Of a stretch of 60,000 bases of DNA, positions 10,374 to 22,313 are shown piece after piece. The notes under the pieces are model-generated. The model saw nothing but the letters and a program-made list of their open reading frames with translations, made no database searches and was not told the DNA's origin. Source of the DNA: Phoronis australis (lineage: Eukaryota > Phoronida > Phoronidae); the NCBI GenBank assembly GCA_002633005.1, contig NMRA01000044.1:851568-911567 (forward strand), in the 5' to 3' direction. Within the stretch, counting starts at the first letter, position 1. Every line of letters begins with the position of its first letter. The position numbers and the translations under genes were made by a program.

Positions 10374-13300
10374 TAATACTTACTTATAACACTCGAGGGA
10401 CGAAGAGCAAGGACGTAGCACACGTGACTAATGACTCGTCCTCGAACTATTGACCGTCTTACGCGTAGATGTCACGTGCGCAATGGATTGTGGAAATCGT
10501 TCGTTCGCAACAAATTAAACATCAACATTTCCAGAGAAAAAAGGACATCTTGCAGATCTGTTCTCTGGGATGCGCGCGTATCATGCTGTTTTCTCTGTTC
10601 ATAATAAGGTCAGTTAAAACGACAATGAGCAATGTTTTGCAAATCAAGGAATTTACTGCTTACTCCTAGAACGTATGTCAAACCATTTTTAAGTTAAATG
10701 TTTAAAACTGTTCCCCTGTTGAAGTTAGAAAGTTTTGCATTAATATTGGCATCGACAATAAGGCAGTCATACACAGCAAAATCCTGGCCAAAGGTTTTGT
10801 TGCAGTTGTGCACATACGGAATAGCTTCGCAATATGTACGTTGGCCAATGTGCAAAACCATGACGGCGACGTCATTGAAGCCAATACTGTCAACTCGTCA
10901 AAAAATGACGATATGGCCCAGGGCTCTTCACGCGAATACTTTTGTAAAACTTAACGAATTCCCTCGAGAAATAGAGAAGTTGCGCGCAAAAAATAATTCC
11001 CTACGTGGATGTGTGAAAATTGAAACCTGGATAAAATTGGGAAAACACGGTCGAATTTCAGAATGCTGACGATGTGTGCTACGGCAATTTGAAAGCATAT
11101 TGTTTGGAAAGTTTGGTCGAAATCCCCTGAGAAATGTGACAGGCCGGAGTTGAGCCCAAAAGAGTATTTCCCTATTAGGGTGAACGGGACATAATTCAGG
11201 AATATACCGTGTAATCGCAGCTCGATGTGGGCTAAAGCACTTCGTGTCATGATTTTTCGCAAACAGCACCGCCCCCCATTGGCGTGCAATCAGAGCCAAA
11301 ATTGAAAATATCCGCAGTTTTAAGAGTTTCCGAATATGAACATAATTGTGTCAGCGAGTGCCAACCAATAGCATGGACATAGTTTATTTCATAAGTTTTT
11401 ACATATCGTACTAAGATATGCGAGGGCAAATAAGCAGAATAATTCCACAGCATTGAAAATTCAAGACGGATTTATTGTTCCAATTGGCCTTGGTGAGCTT
11501 AGCATTGTATCTATAATGCTGGTTCCTGTGCTAAAAAATACTGTTGGGCTCATTGGGTTATTACTTAACAACTAGCCGCATCGTCAAATCTGGCAAATAT
11601 GCGTGTTCGCCGGATTAGAAATGAATCAAAATGTGTTTTAAACATTATCACGTTGTGTGCGGGTATACTTTCATAACATAAGACATTTGACAGAATGTTT
11701 ACGATTGGTGATAAGATTGTAAATGAAGCATGTTGCATGATTAAGATACTGATTTGTAAGTTTTCTCCCAAGAATGACGTGTAATTGGTCAATTTCAGAG
11801 TCAAGTTTCGAGTACACTGGCTTCACTGGGGACATCAAAAAAGATGCCAAAGCTCCTCGGGGACTACAATTATATGTGTTTATAAACATGTCGGCAAACT
11901 TTGTGCCGGGGATTCCCTAGCAACGCAAAGCCATATGGGATTTTTTTTCTGAAACAAAGACCGAAGCAGCCTAAATGGGAGCTCTTTAGAGATTGTTTTG
12001 AATATCAGGCACGGCACAAAGGTGCCATTACTTTCCCTGGTCCTTTCGGCTGGAGAACGTCTATAATATTTCAAGGGAGATGTTGCCCAACTACCACGAT
12101 AGCCAAACTGTCAATAACATGAAACCTGATATTTCGAGTCCGTGACTGGTGTTTCTTCGACTCCCCGTTCCACCCGAAAACACGAGGTTGTATTCTGCTA
12201 GAACATAACCTGCCTCCTTTGAATTACTGCGAATCGTTTAGAATATTATCTCATTCGAGCTCAAACATTAGTGATTGTCATACACGCTTAAATTGGTGAT
12301 AGCCTCGAACTGCTTACTCAAATTGCAAGTCGTAAGATCGCAATCACCGAGTTGAATTACAGTCTAAAGTGCATACGTTTATTCCCTTTTACAGCACTTT
12401 TAAAGTTTACTGTTGAATGAGGGCGCCGTGGTAAGCAACACAACTTTCAGAGAGAGAGAGAGGGCCTCATCACATTTTTTTCTGACGCAAAATAACAAAA
12501 GGACGTACACGGTTTCGATTATGAACGCTTATGTGCTTTATCTCTTATCGAAAATATTTTGCGCCAATAAACAGAACAGAGTAACGGAGAACAATCTACA
12601 CACAACCAAGGCAACTTTTGATCTTGGATTAATACTCTCGACCACTTTATTATTCAGAACAATGCGATTTCAAATTAACAAAAAACTGTGAATGGCGTTT
12701 TTGTTTGATTGTTATGCGTATGTGATTGACTGCACCTAAGCAGAAATGCAAATGTTTTTTCAATTATGTGTAAACATAAAGTAAGTCTTCGGCTTGATGA
12801 ATAAAAAACATCTGTCCCTAAAGCAAACTTTTGAGAAAATGGAAATCGTGAAAAACCATTAATTTTCCCAAGAGATCTCATTGGCGTATAGAATAGATTA
12901 CAATTGCTAATAACGCATCATTCTACGTCTATTCAATGTTCAGAGTTTCGAAATGCCCTGCAACATGAAAAGCAAATAGGTAAACAGTTTCATTCCCATT
13001 GCAGTAATGAATTTCAAAAGAAGTTAAAGTTTTTCGGTGTCATTTTGGGCGTTTGCCTGTTGGTAAGAATTACAAGCGGCTGTAAGGTATCGCATGAGGG
13101 GCAACCATAATTCTCGAAGGGAAAATGTAGAATATTCGCGTAGTCCCTAAATAAGACATGAGGGCGGCGTTTTTCTTTTTTTGTTCAGACCCAAAAGAAG
13201 AATCTTGGCCCATGGACACCTCCCATAAATCTGCGTATGAGGATTAGGTTATCACTCGGCACGTTCGTGGCAACGTCAACTAGAAATCGGTGGGCATCAT

Positions 13301-13851
13301 CAGTTGCAACTTACACTTTGAAGTCAACTTGAACAGAAGATTGTGAAGAATTTTGTTGATTTTGGTAATAAGGATGAACAGATGAAGCTGTCGGAATGGA
13401 AATACACCTTCTTTCCTATTCCCATGTTGTATTCCTCAAACGTTCCAATTAGACTATTCAGAAATTGGTTATTGGTTGTATATAGAACCCTGCATTCGTG
13501 TAATCTAGTAGTCATGACAACACATTATCGATGAATACCTTCCGAAATGAATGAAATAAAACAAGAAATTAGGCTTTGCAGTCAAAGAATTAATGTGTAG
13601 TGTCAATGGGTTCTGCTTTATTTACAATACAAGGCCCTTCGATACGGTTTGTTGCCTGGCAACAGTTCTTCATGCATCATCCAAAACTGGTCAAACACGG
13701 CAGTGTAATTATCTGTTGGTTGCGTCGTTCCAAACTCTACCACCGGAAGACAGGAGCGCACGCTGTTTGTCAACTGATAAGACTGTCGAGTATTAAACCA
13801 GTTTTGTACAGTGAAAGAAAATATTAACCCAATAAATGTTTTTGTTTACAG
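10374..13851. other. 5' flank of the FN3 gene, no further gene seen
   Basis: Contains an (AG)n run near 12,451-12,464 and several overlapping frames on both strands (10,698-11,299, 11,565-12,122, 12,413-12,691) that lack coherent splice signals or domains. The first exon(s) and promoter of the FN3 gene should lie here or further left, but I could not locate them. Confidence 0.4.
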
Positions 13852-14148
13852 ACATCATGGAATTATCGACGGCAATACATATTGAGTTTGTTAATATATC
13901 AAAGACGCAGTGCATTTTGGAGTGGACAATTTGGCCCAACGCTAACGTAACAGGAGTTGAACTAAACGTGAAAAAGTTGAGTGCAGATGCTGTGCATCGG
14001 AGATCTGTGACTGAGTTGGGAAGGTACAACACTACGTGGACGATAACAGATTTAGAAGTACAAACAACATACCAAGTTTTCATAGAAGTCTATTTCTACG
14101 ACGAAAACTCGTGCAAAAGTGATAAACAGAATTTTACAACACTCGCGG
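13852..14148 (+). CDS. FN3 gene, exon with the FN3 domain
   Basis: The acceptor TTTGTTTACAG ends at 13,851 and the donor G|GTAAGT starts at 14,149. From ATG 13,857 the exon codes 97 residues plus one base, ending just after the last FN3 strand (FTTLA). The open frame runs past the donor to 14,240, but that extension has no FN3-like content. Confidence 0.75.
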
Positions 14149-17109
14149 GTAAGTTCAGTCGTACAAATTTTGTAATGAAATCAGTTAGGCTATTGTTTCG
14201 ACAACGACGTGCAGTAATCGTTTGTGCAAAGTGTGATTAAGGTCTTTGGTCTTCTATTATTGAAAAGGGAGAAACGTTGATTTCGGTAATTCAATGAAAA
14301 GTTGGATGACCGACTTTATCATTCATGTGAAGTATTCAGTTCGTGAATCATGAATCGCAAAACTGCTTGGCGAGCCGCCTGACGCTGAGGACTTGTGACT
14401 GAGTGATTCCCGCGCGAACTGCGTCGCCCACTGTCTGTCTGTACTCCATGACAACAACCCCAAGGGTCCATTTCATGAAACGTAGCTTTAGACTTCTGTC
14501 AAACATCATGAAAGTGATTTAAGATTTAAGACAGAAATTTGGCCTTAGCTCGACACAACCATTTCTGAAAATAATTGAATCTCACTTCTGCGAAAGTCCA
14601 AAGTCTCTGAGAATATACACCTAACTGATAGTTACTGAGATAATTTCTTTAAAATATTTCTAGGCTGTGATTCGCTCATTATTTCTAGGCTAAGCCCCTT
14701 TTCAGCAATTGTGAAGTGGGGGCTAATTTTCTATCTTCAGTCTTAAGTCACGAAAAAGACCCCTCGGCTCTGGACCATCCGGCGAACTAACTACCCGAGT
14801 CTGAATCGTCTATTCGAGGAGGAATTCTTGGCCTTCACCCACTGCACACAGCATCTCAAACACCCTGCACAGTAACTCTCTTTGTCCACCAACCAAACAG
14901 TCAGGTTCTGTGATTCATAATTTACCGTCGCATAGAACAAAATTCGCCTTCCTGTATCTGTCGTCACAGATCATTGGACAAAACATCATGTTTTACCTTT
15001 TTATGCTTGCTTGGAATGATGAATTATGGGAAATATGTATACAACTCGCATAGCTTTACTCAGTGCGTATACTTCACGTGATTCATCGTTCGAGGCATTC
15101 GTGAGAGGAACCGTAAAAAGCAAATTGCTCAGTCGGTGTGTTACCGTGACCTAGGTTGCGTTCCGTATATCCAAGACATCAATGAAGCACTTGCGACAAT
15201 AAAACTTCCATTATGGAATAGACACAGTACAGTGAATTCTATCCACAGTTCAACACCCAACCTAAGGTGGCCACTCAACAGTTTTTGCTGATTTGTGGTC
15301 TTGAGAAACCAGGCTTTGGCAGTTGCAACAGTATGTTACACAGTGTGTACAAAACCTGAAAATATGAGCGGTATATTGGGTCAAAGACTTCAAAAACTGT
15401 GTACAAACTCTATCGCAGCACAAAACTTAAAATGCCCATCCAACCCAACAGGCGCCAGGCAATTTTTAATGAAACTGGGACAGGAATATTGAACCGTGGC
15501 TAACAAAACCATTGATTGCCATCGAACTGACCGTTTGCTATAGGGTACGCTCAGTACTAAAGTAGACCTTCCGAGCATGCTCGCGTGATATTGCTTTTTT
15601 GTCTTGTTTTCTACGCCTACTGAACGCATCCCTGTACAAGTAATGGACACATGACGTAATTTATGTTCCGGAAGAATGCACGGACCCTCTGTTACAAACG
15701 TGTTTAACCGAGGCCAAGTCATGCAATGGCTAAGACAGTTTCCGCTACTCGGATAAAACGTGAGGACCGTCATAACCTTTCTCAGTAATCTTCAATAGTA
15801 TACATTTCAGATATCATCTTATAAACTAGCAGGTTTCATGAATTGACAAGTAGTATCCGGAGGTATTTGGAAGGAACGTGTCCCTTAGTAGTGTAGTGGT
15901 TATCCGTTTACACTTAGATTTCTGCACTCACTTCCCATTCACTGACGTCAATGGAAACCAAGAAATGTTTTAATTATGCCCCGATAGCATCAGTTTCAAT
16001 ATTTAGTTTAAATAGACATAAACTACGATTGAACTGATAAAGCGATCAAATTTTGAAAGACCTGATCAATCCGATAGACGTTCGAAACATTTTGGGCCCT
16101 CCAACATTTTACCCTGCTCTTTAGAGCTGTGGTAACGGAATGAACTGATTGCTACCACTGTAAGGAAATCCGAGACCGCTTTAATTCTGGCCGGAATTTG
16201 TTAAAACTGAGGGAAAGACAATGAAGTTTAAAAAGTGTGTTCTGTAGCTTGGTGATATGTAAGCGTTGTCTCGTTTTCCTGCTCGCAAGGATAAAATGTC
16301 CATGCGCGTACCCAGGGGGGTTCGGGGGGCTCGAATGNCCCCCCCTCCCCCCCATTTGGCTAAGCGGGCAAAAAGGTCCGCCTGTGAGAAACGAAAAGTC
16401 CGAGAAAATGAGACAAACGTCCACTAAACAAGCACAGTTTTATTTTTTTAGTCCGCCGGCTATTTCGTTACAGCTGGTCCACAGGAATTCGAGCCCCCCA
16501 TATTGAAGGCTGGGTGTGCGCATGATGTCTGTCCACATTCTTGTAATAAGTGAGATTCAGGTGTTTAATGTCCGTCTAGCAAGCGGCTACCGAGCAAGTG
16601 CAAGGGAGAAACTCGAATTAGTGGTGATCTTGTGCAGTCGTTTTATAAACTGGAATAATTATGTTTACTTTACTTCGATTTCAGATGGTGTTGTGCAGAA
16701 AACGCCCATAGCGTATGCAGCAGAGACGATGATAGTGTTGTCTGTTATTACGGCGTGGGGACTGGCAGTTTACCTGTTTATCAACCAGTGGGGAAATTTG
16801 CGGGTAACACCCGAGAGACACCCGCGCTACAAGCACGCACAACCGAAGAACATTGAGACCATTAAAGTGGTAAAACGAGCCAATGACAGCGTCATCTATA
16901 AGAACTACTCGCGGCAAATGTCGTTTACGATGGAGAAACGTGAAAAGCGCATTGAACGAATGAACACATTACGGCAACTTGGCATTGATCCACAGACCAT
17001 AGACGTGATAGACTTGCCTATAGTGGAAAACCCGCCAACTCCAAGCACATCAAGTATGCCACCACCAACGATATCGACAATAACGTATCAGAACTCAAAT
17101 CTTACATAG
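13857..17109 (+). CDS. FN3-domain single-pass membrane protein (two coding exons)
   Basis: Exons 13,852-14,148 and 16,685-17,109 join at phase 1 into a 238-residue protein. Residues about 5-96 form one fibronectin type III domain with the expected Trp23, Leu66 and Tyr72, Cys19 and Cys86, and four N-glycosylation sequons (Asn13, Asn30, Asn58, Asn92). Residues about 112-130 are a membrane helix. The remaining ~105 residues are a basic, then Pro/Ser/Thr-rich tail ending SNLT. There is no cleavable signal peptide if ATG 13,857 is the start; it lies five bases after a splice acceptor, so an upstream non-coding or signal-peptide exon must exist. The layout (leaderless FN3, helix, tail) recalls vertebrate FNDC9, but orthology is not shown. 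Expected role: cell-surface adhesion or receptor-like protein. The 2.5-kb intron holds a MITE and a tRNA-like repeat. Confidence 0.7.
15545..15640. mobile_element. Possible diverged GTTCAGTA-family MITE
   Basis: Left end GGTACGCTCAGTA and right end CTACTGAACGCATCC are imperfect inverted repeats resembling the ends of the element at 17,620. The interior is not clearly alignable. It lies in the intron of the FN3 gene. Confidence 0.4.
15888..15960 (+). repeat. tRNA-like repeat head (A-box only)
   Basis: CCCTTAGTAGTGTAGTGGTTATC resembles the 5' half of a tRNA, but no B-box (GGTTCGANTCC) follows at the right distance. It is a decayed tRNA-derived SINE or tRNA pseudogene, not a functional tRNA. 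Confidence 0.35.
16301..16525 (+). mobile_element. MITE, GCGCGTACCCAG family, copy 1
   Basis: Starts CATGCGCGTACCCAGG and ends GGCTGGGTGTGCGCATG, imperfect inverted repeats. The interior (GGGGGCTCGAA, GGGCAAAAAGGTCCGCCT, AGTCCACTAAA-type blocks, TTCGAGCCCCCCA) matches the copy at 35,164-35,372 in the same order. One N at 16,338 sits in the C-run. It lies 160 bp upstream of the last FN3-gene exon, inside the intron. Frames reading through it are not genes. Confidence 0.7.
16685..17109 (+). CDS. FN3 gene, terminal exon with membrane helix and tail
   Basis: The acceptor TTCGATTTCAG ends at 16,684. The first two bases complete an Asp codon with the last G of the previous exon, and the frame stays open to TAG at 17,107. 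It encodes the juxtamembrane linker, the helix (core MIVLSVITAWGLAVYLFI) and the tail with a charged MEKREKRIERM segment. A possible polyadenylation signal AATAAA occurs at 17,497. Confidence 0.75.
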
Positions 17110-17619
17110 GTCTTCTCTCAGCCATTTGTTAGTTTTCTCAGTTACAGTTATAGCCTACTGGAGAGGTTACTTGTTTTTAAAATGTGATAAAATCTTCTGA
17201 ATTAGCCAGTCACTAAACAAAAGATTTTATCAAACTTGTTTTCCAAGAAGTCAAGTACATGCGCTCCAACACTGCAAAACAACGGTTTTCGCGCTACCAA
17301 ATGAATTTTTGTATAAACAAACCGTGTGTCCTCTGAACGCGTGACAATTCTGCTCAAAATTCACACGTCCACTTGTTAAAGAATCATAGGAAATCATTTC
17401 CCCTTGACTGATAAAATGTCGTTCATGCATTTTACAAAATACGAACATGTTTTCGCCAAACCACAAACAATGTACTTCACGCACGTAAGCACGTCTAATA
17501 AAAACTTTGTCTGACGAAAAAATCAATCGAATGAAATGATCTCAGTCTTAAAATGTTGTGACAGTGGTGTCCACGTGTCATCGCCGTCGACGTCTGCCTC
17601 CTAGTCACGCTCTGCCTCC
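17110..17619 (+). other. 3' untranslated and flanking sequence of the FN3 gene
   Basis: Follows the TAG at 17,107. The first AATAAA on the plus strand is at 17,497-17,502 and would give a ~400-base 3' UTR. The minus-strand frame 17,251-17,526 overlaps this and has no support of its own. Confidence 0.35.
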
Positions 17620-17761
17620 CGTTCAGTAACGCTAGGACCTCGCTAAAAAGCAAGACTTCGCGAGATTACGTGAGATATTGCCGTGCATTTCAAATGAGAG
17701 CACGTGACTTTGACTAGGTTTTAGCTAGGTCCTAGCATAGGTCCTAGCGTCTACTGAACGC
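17620..17761 (+). mobile_element. MITE with intact inverted ends, GTTCAGTA family
   Basis: Left end CGTTCAGTAACGCTAGGACCT and right end AGGTCCTAGCGTCTACTGAACG are near-perfect inverted repeats about 20 bp long, enclosing a ~100-bp interior shared with 4,069-4,193. At 142 bp it has no coding capacity. This is the reference copy for the family in this window; the flanks show no obvious target duplication, so the superfamily is left open. Confidence 0.8.
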
Positions 17762-18111
17762 ACGCCTGGTTTGACTGTGTCGGCGGAAGTTACTATTCGT
17801 TGTTGTAAGGGTCTTGACGAGTAACCAATTAGATATCATTCAAGGGGATTACCCAACATTTTGGGAGATGGAAAAAGATTCAGAATCCGTACGTAAGTTT
17901 CATCTGATAAGAAATGCAAGTCATTTAGACAGGATTACTAGCGCCTCGACAGTGAGCTGTGGAAAAAAGACACTTTGCAGAAAATCAGTGGAGGGAGGAA
18001 GATGGGAAACAAAAATAGACCGCTCAGTGAGAATCACTTGATGAATGGCGGGAAGAAGAGAATAAAAAGTAAAGGGGGATACATTATATTCAAACATTCA
18101 CACGGTGCACT

Positions 18112-18160
18112 GTTATTAATTATTATTATTATAGTTGTTGTTGTTGTTATAATATTGATC
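18112..18160. repeat. (TTA)n/(GTT)n compound microsatellite
   Basis: ATTATTATTATT followed by GTTGTTGTTGTT in a T-rich context. Simple repeat; the frame running through it owes its hydrophobic end to this repeat. Confidence 0.85.
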
Positions 18161-21100
18161 ATGTTCACTTTTTGTTTCTAATTAAAACTTACTTATTTAA
18201 GTCATTGTTGAGCCTGGTTTCGCACATTGTTCCATGATTGTAAGCACCGTCCAAACACACGAAGACATGCAGTGTCTTGTCTGCATGCATTTGAATGAAA
18301 CATTTGGGTATTCACTGAAAATTGCGCGTGTGGACATCCGTATGGAGCTCTCTGCTGCTACGCCGACTGGTCCCAGTCGATTTTTCCAATACTAACGACG
18401 CCAGCTAGTTCCAGGAGTTTTAAGATATTACATTGAAACCGTTCAAAGCACTGAAAGGGACCCTATAATATGGGGAGTTATGTGGTGGAAATACACGGTT
18501 GTAGCACTCATGAACATAGTGCAAGAGAGGAGACAAGAATCCGAATGCTCTTGCACCTTTACATTCCAGAAAGTTAGGGCCAAGCAGATTATTGACAATT
18601 TCCACTTGTCTGAAGGGTACCTGCCTTCGCGCCAAAATTCAACACTGAACACTAGGCTGTTAGTGTGCTCTGAAAATGGCGACACTTCCGTATCCGGGCC
18701 AAGAGCAGAGGCAGAATTTCTGGAATTCATTTAGTCAACACAACTTCAAGGAGCTACTGAATACCATTCAAGGCAATCACTTCCGATTTAGTCCACAAAA
18801 TAGTCGTCACACCTGACCCACCCCGTTTTCTTCAATTTTGGGTGACCTACAAAGGCCCGAACCATGACCTTAGGCCTTCTATAAAAACATTATGTGGCTC
18901 AAAATTAAAATTTTATTACCACGCCATAGTTCATGATAACGACTGCAACGGCTTCTTAACAGAAGCAGGGCGTGGTTTAACATAAGCTTTGGTCGCCTTC
19001 CGATGATGCAGCGTTAGGCGTATCAGTATATGGGCAATGCTCACTACTACTTTTTTACCATTGGTGAAAAACATTCTGAAAATCAATTGCAGTGGAAAAC
19101 GGATTACATATTGTAGAACGAAAAAGGTTATACTTGGTAGTCTACATGTTCGAAGCGTTCGAAAATTGATTGAAAATTCGATCACGCCGACGACAACTTG
19201 TTCATTTGACATTTCCCCAACAAACTGAACCACACCCTTGACTTTTGTAAGTTTCCGCGAAAATTTGATGATGTGAAACTTGATACATCTCTCTGAACAT
19301 ATGTGCTACACCACTGCCTTAGCATGCTCGTCACTGCAAATGTGCAAATATTCTTGAAAGTCGTTTTAAACAGGTGAAATGAGTCGTAGGTGCAACCGTT
19401 CCCTCGTGACTACAAACTTGAGGAAGACTTTAAAGATGTAATCACGAGCGAGAAACGAGTCTCGTGAAACGTTAAAATTGGATTTCTACAGGCATCAGTG
19501 AAGAACAAGTACGTTTTTTAAATGAATCCTATGAGTCAGAGATATCTGAGAAAAGCCCATGTCCTGTATGTCTTTTAGTTGAAAAACAAGTATTTGATAG
19601 TATTTATGAATATTGTTACGGTACATCGAAATATGCTATGCAACGATCTGATCAAAGAGGTTAATGATAAAAGGCCTGAGTTGCTACGTAATGAATTGAG
19701 TCATGAGAACTACACCTTGTAAGAAAAGATTGCGTTAAAAAAAGAAAACGACGATGTTCATGAGAATGCACGTGCGCACCTCAAGGGAGGAATAGTTGTA
19801 GCCTCGCCAGCACGCAGTCTAGGTACTACTCTAGAAAACTGGTGGACCTGCTGAAAATTGCAAAGAAATGTATAATTTTCACAGTTTATGATTTAAGAAA
19901 ACGATTTTTCCCTTATAACAAGAATTTTCATCGATTTTAGACATCGTAGGTTGAATGGCCTCAGTTGTCTCACTTCAAAAAACATAATTTCAGTAACATT
20001 TTACGGAACAATACTTCGCGCACCTAGTCGCATACTAGAATCTCCTTTTTGTCTTTGCGACCTACGTCACGTGACAATTTTATAATCACAATAAAGATCA
20101 CCCAGTTTAAGACAAATGACGAACTACTAGTGGAATTGTCAAATTTCTCCCAGCAAAATAATTTCTACGAAAATTTTATAGTCTTTTGCCAGCATGATTT
20201 GTATGATATAGAGTCCAAGGAATAACATTTACTAAAATGTCTGCATTAATACCAATTAATAAGCTGTTGAAACAATAAAAAATTTTGCAACTTTGTCCCA
20301 GATGGACATCTTAAACAGGCATGAAACGTGAAACCTCTTAAAAATATCTTTTTAAGCAATTCCAGACGAAAGTATCATCTCGTAACGTCTAGTTCAGAGT
20401 TATTCACTTCACCTTGTGAGGGAATTTTCAGAAAAACTCACAAAATCCAAGAGTTTCAAATACGCGCGAAGGAAAAACTGTAGTCACCACAGAGTTTCTA
20501 ATCTCTTTCCCCTTTATGATAAATGCGCGCATGCGCTCACAGTCATTCGACAAACAGCTGACTGATAAGATAAATATTAACGGCAGATTATCATGTGTGA
20601 TTGCACTCCGAATCTGAGGTTGACAGCACAGTATGAGGTATGCCAATGAAGAATTAGCCAAGCATGTTTGAAAAAATATAAAAATAATTCCAAGAGTATT
20701 TAGCCTATTTGAGGGCTGCGATACCTTTATAAATAATTTAAAACGATTAGGACTTGCATAAATTGCCTCTTAATCGGACTGGTTGTTGCTTGAAGTCGCC
20801 ATTGTTTCGCTTACGTCTGTGACTTGCCATACCAAATAAGGCGACGTGCTTTGCCTTGTGGGAGAAAAATCGACGAAGAGGCGAGTAGTTGACAGATCAT
20901 TTTTTGTAAATTTGAAACTAAAAGAAAAATGCTTTGACATCAACCGAAATTCAAACTCTTTACGAACAAACAGTAAACATACCAGGGGAGCAGTTTGGAT
21001 TTTGTTTCAGTGGCGGAGAACCACCTTGAATATTGAAACTTAGTCTGTTTTTCGCGTTCTGGGAATCTTTATGGTATATCCATATGAAAATTTAGGCTGG

Positions 21101-21594
21101 GACCTGTTCCCGTACTCGCCGGGGACACGACCAAAAACAGCAGGAATGCCGTTTTAGATACGTGTTACGTGAATATCTGTCCTCCCATGACTGATTGTAT
21201 CCGATTTCCAGGCGCCATCATGGAACACCCAATGACAAAGGTTCTCTGGGTCTACATTCCCCCCCCCCCCCCCTNACATGGTCTAACAATACAAGTACTA
21301 CACGCAAATCTGTATTATTGTGGAAACTATCCAATATCAATTAACAGAATGAGGGACTACTCAGGTAAACTGTCCGATCGATGATGACCGCTCTACCACC
21401 TTCCATCTCATCAATCATGTACACCTTGTATTGACAAGTGCGGGTTACTCACTCACAGCTCCATTCCATAATTTTCAAGGACTCCTACCACTTGAATGAA
21501 GTAGAACACTTACGGTTACCATGGAAACATCAGCGCCAGGTGTTAACACGCACGGTTGGCTCAAAATCACCTTGCGTAGCTACGCCGTAACTTT
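18161..21594. other. Intergenic DNA, no gene supported
   Basis: Holds open frames on both strands at 18,420-18,734 and a 100-codon minus-strand frame at 18,931-19,233, none with convincing splice sites or domains. A self-complementary stretch (ACGAGTCTCGTGAAACG near 19,457) may be a repeat remnant. A poly-C run with an N occurs at 21,260-21,275. Confidence 0.4.
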
Positions 21595-21698
21595 GCTTCT
21601 GATAGGTTGTTCAAACAAAACCACGCACAGTTGCGCGCGCAATCATGCTTCTGATATGTTGTTCAAACAAAATCACGCGCACTTACGCGCGCAATCAT
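21595..21698 (+). repeat. 52-bp tandem duplication
   Basis: Two head-to-tail 52-base units start at 21,595 and 21,647 with GCTTCTGATA and end GCGCGCAATCAT; a third begins at 21,699 (GCTTCTGG) and breaks off. The units differ at a handful of positions. Each contains an alternating purine/pyrimidine GCGCGC block. Confidence 0.9.
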
Positions 21699-22234
21699 GC
21701 TTCTGGTTGATTATTCATTACAAGCAAAATTACTGAGATCGTTCTCACACCTCGATAACGACTTTGAGGGTAAACGTAAATGAGTGAAAATACTTAAGTT
21801 CTAAAGGAAAACCTGTAACGCAATTACGTAGTCAGAATACATTAGCCATATTTTTACCCTACCGGAAAATCTCTGACGGCAGGCTCCATCAAGGCGTCTA
21901 TTCGTAAAACAGTTTGTTCTTTTCGCTATTATAAAGGTATACAGGCGCCTCCAACTAGAAAACTTACATGACACAGATTGTCGTGACAACAGTTTTTGTG
22001 TTAGTAGTGATTTAATAACAAAGGCTAAGTGTATTTTCTTGACACGGGGTATTTAAAACTGCATTTCGTCCAGTTCTGGGACTTGTTTCTTGAAGAGTCC
22101 ATAAACAAGAAAATTTTCCGTTTGACTTTGACTTTCTTTTAGTTTGCTCCTAGGCAGTTTACGATTTCTGTCTTTTGGCTTTGAGTCGTAGACACATTTT
22201 CTGGCTTTTTTTCTTAGCCTGAATTCGTGAACGG

Positions 22235-22313
22235 GCTAAGCCACCCGTATACTGATTTACTAAGCCAACCGTAGACTGATTTACAACTAAGCCACAGGTA
22301 GACTGATTTTCAG
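22235..22313 (+). repeat. Three-copy ~26-bp tandem repeat
   Basis: Three successive units of the form CTAAGCCAcccGTAGACTGATTT start near 22,235, 22,260 and 22,287, of 25-27 bases each. Minisatellite-like, not coding. Confidence 0.85.

Noticed and set aside
10698-11299. Overlapping 112-123-codon open frames on both strands
   Set aside because: Several frames are open at once on both strands, which signals low stop density by chance or a repeat; no domain or splice structure supports any of them.
16152-16506. Open frames on both strands of about 90 codons spanning an unresolved base
   Set aside because: They run through the GCGCGTACCCAG MITE and its N, so they are repeat artefacts.
18931-19233. 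100-codon minus-strand open frame
   Set aside because: No start context, splice signals, domain or composition bias; hydrophobic content is explained by its AT-rich sequence.
19430-19480. Hammerhead-ribozyme-like palindrome (ACGAGTCTCGTGAAACG)
   Set aside because: The conserved CUGANGA core is missing, so the motif is only a short self-complementary sequence, probably a repeat remnant.
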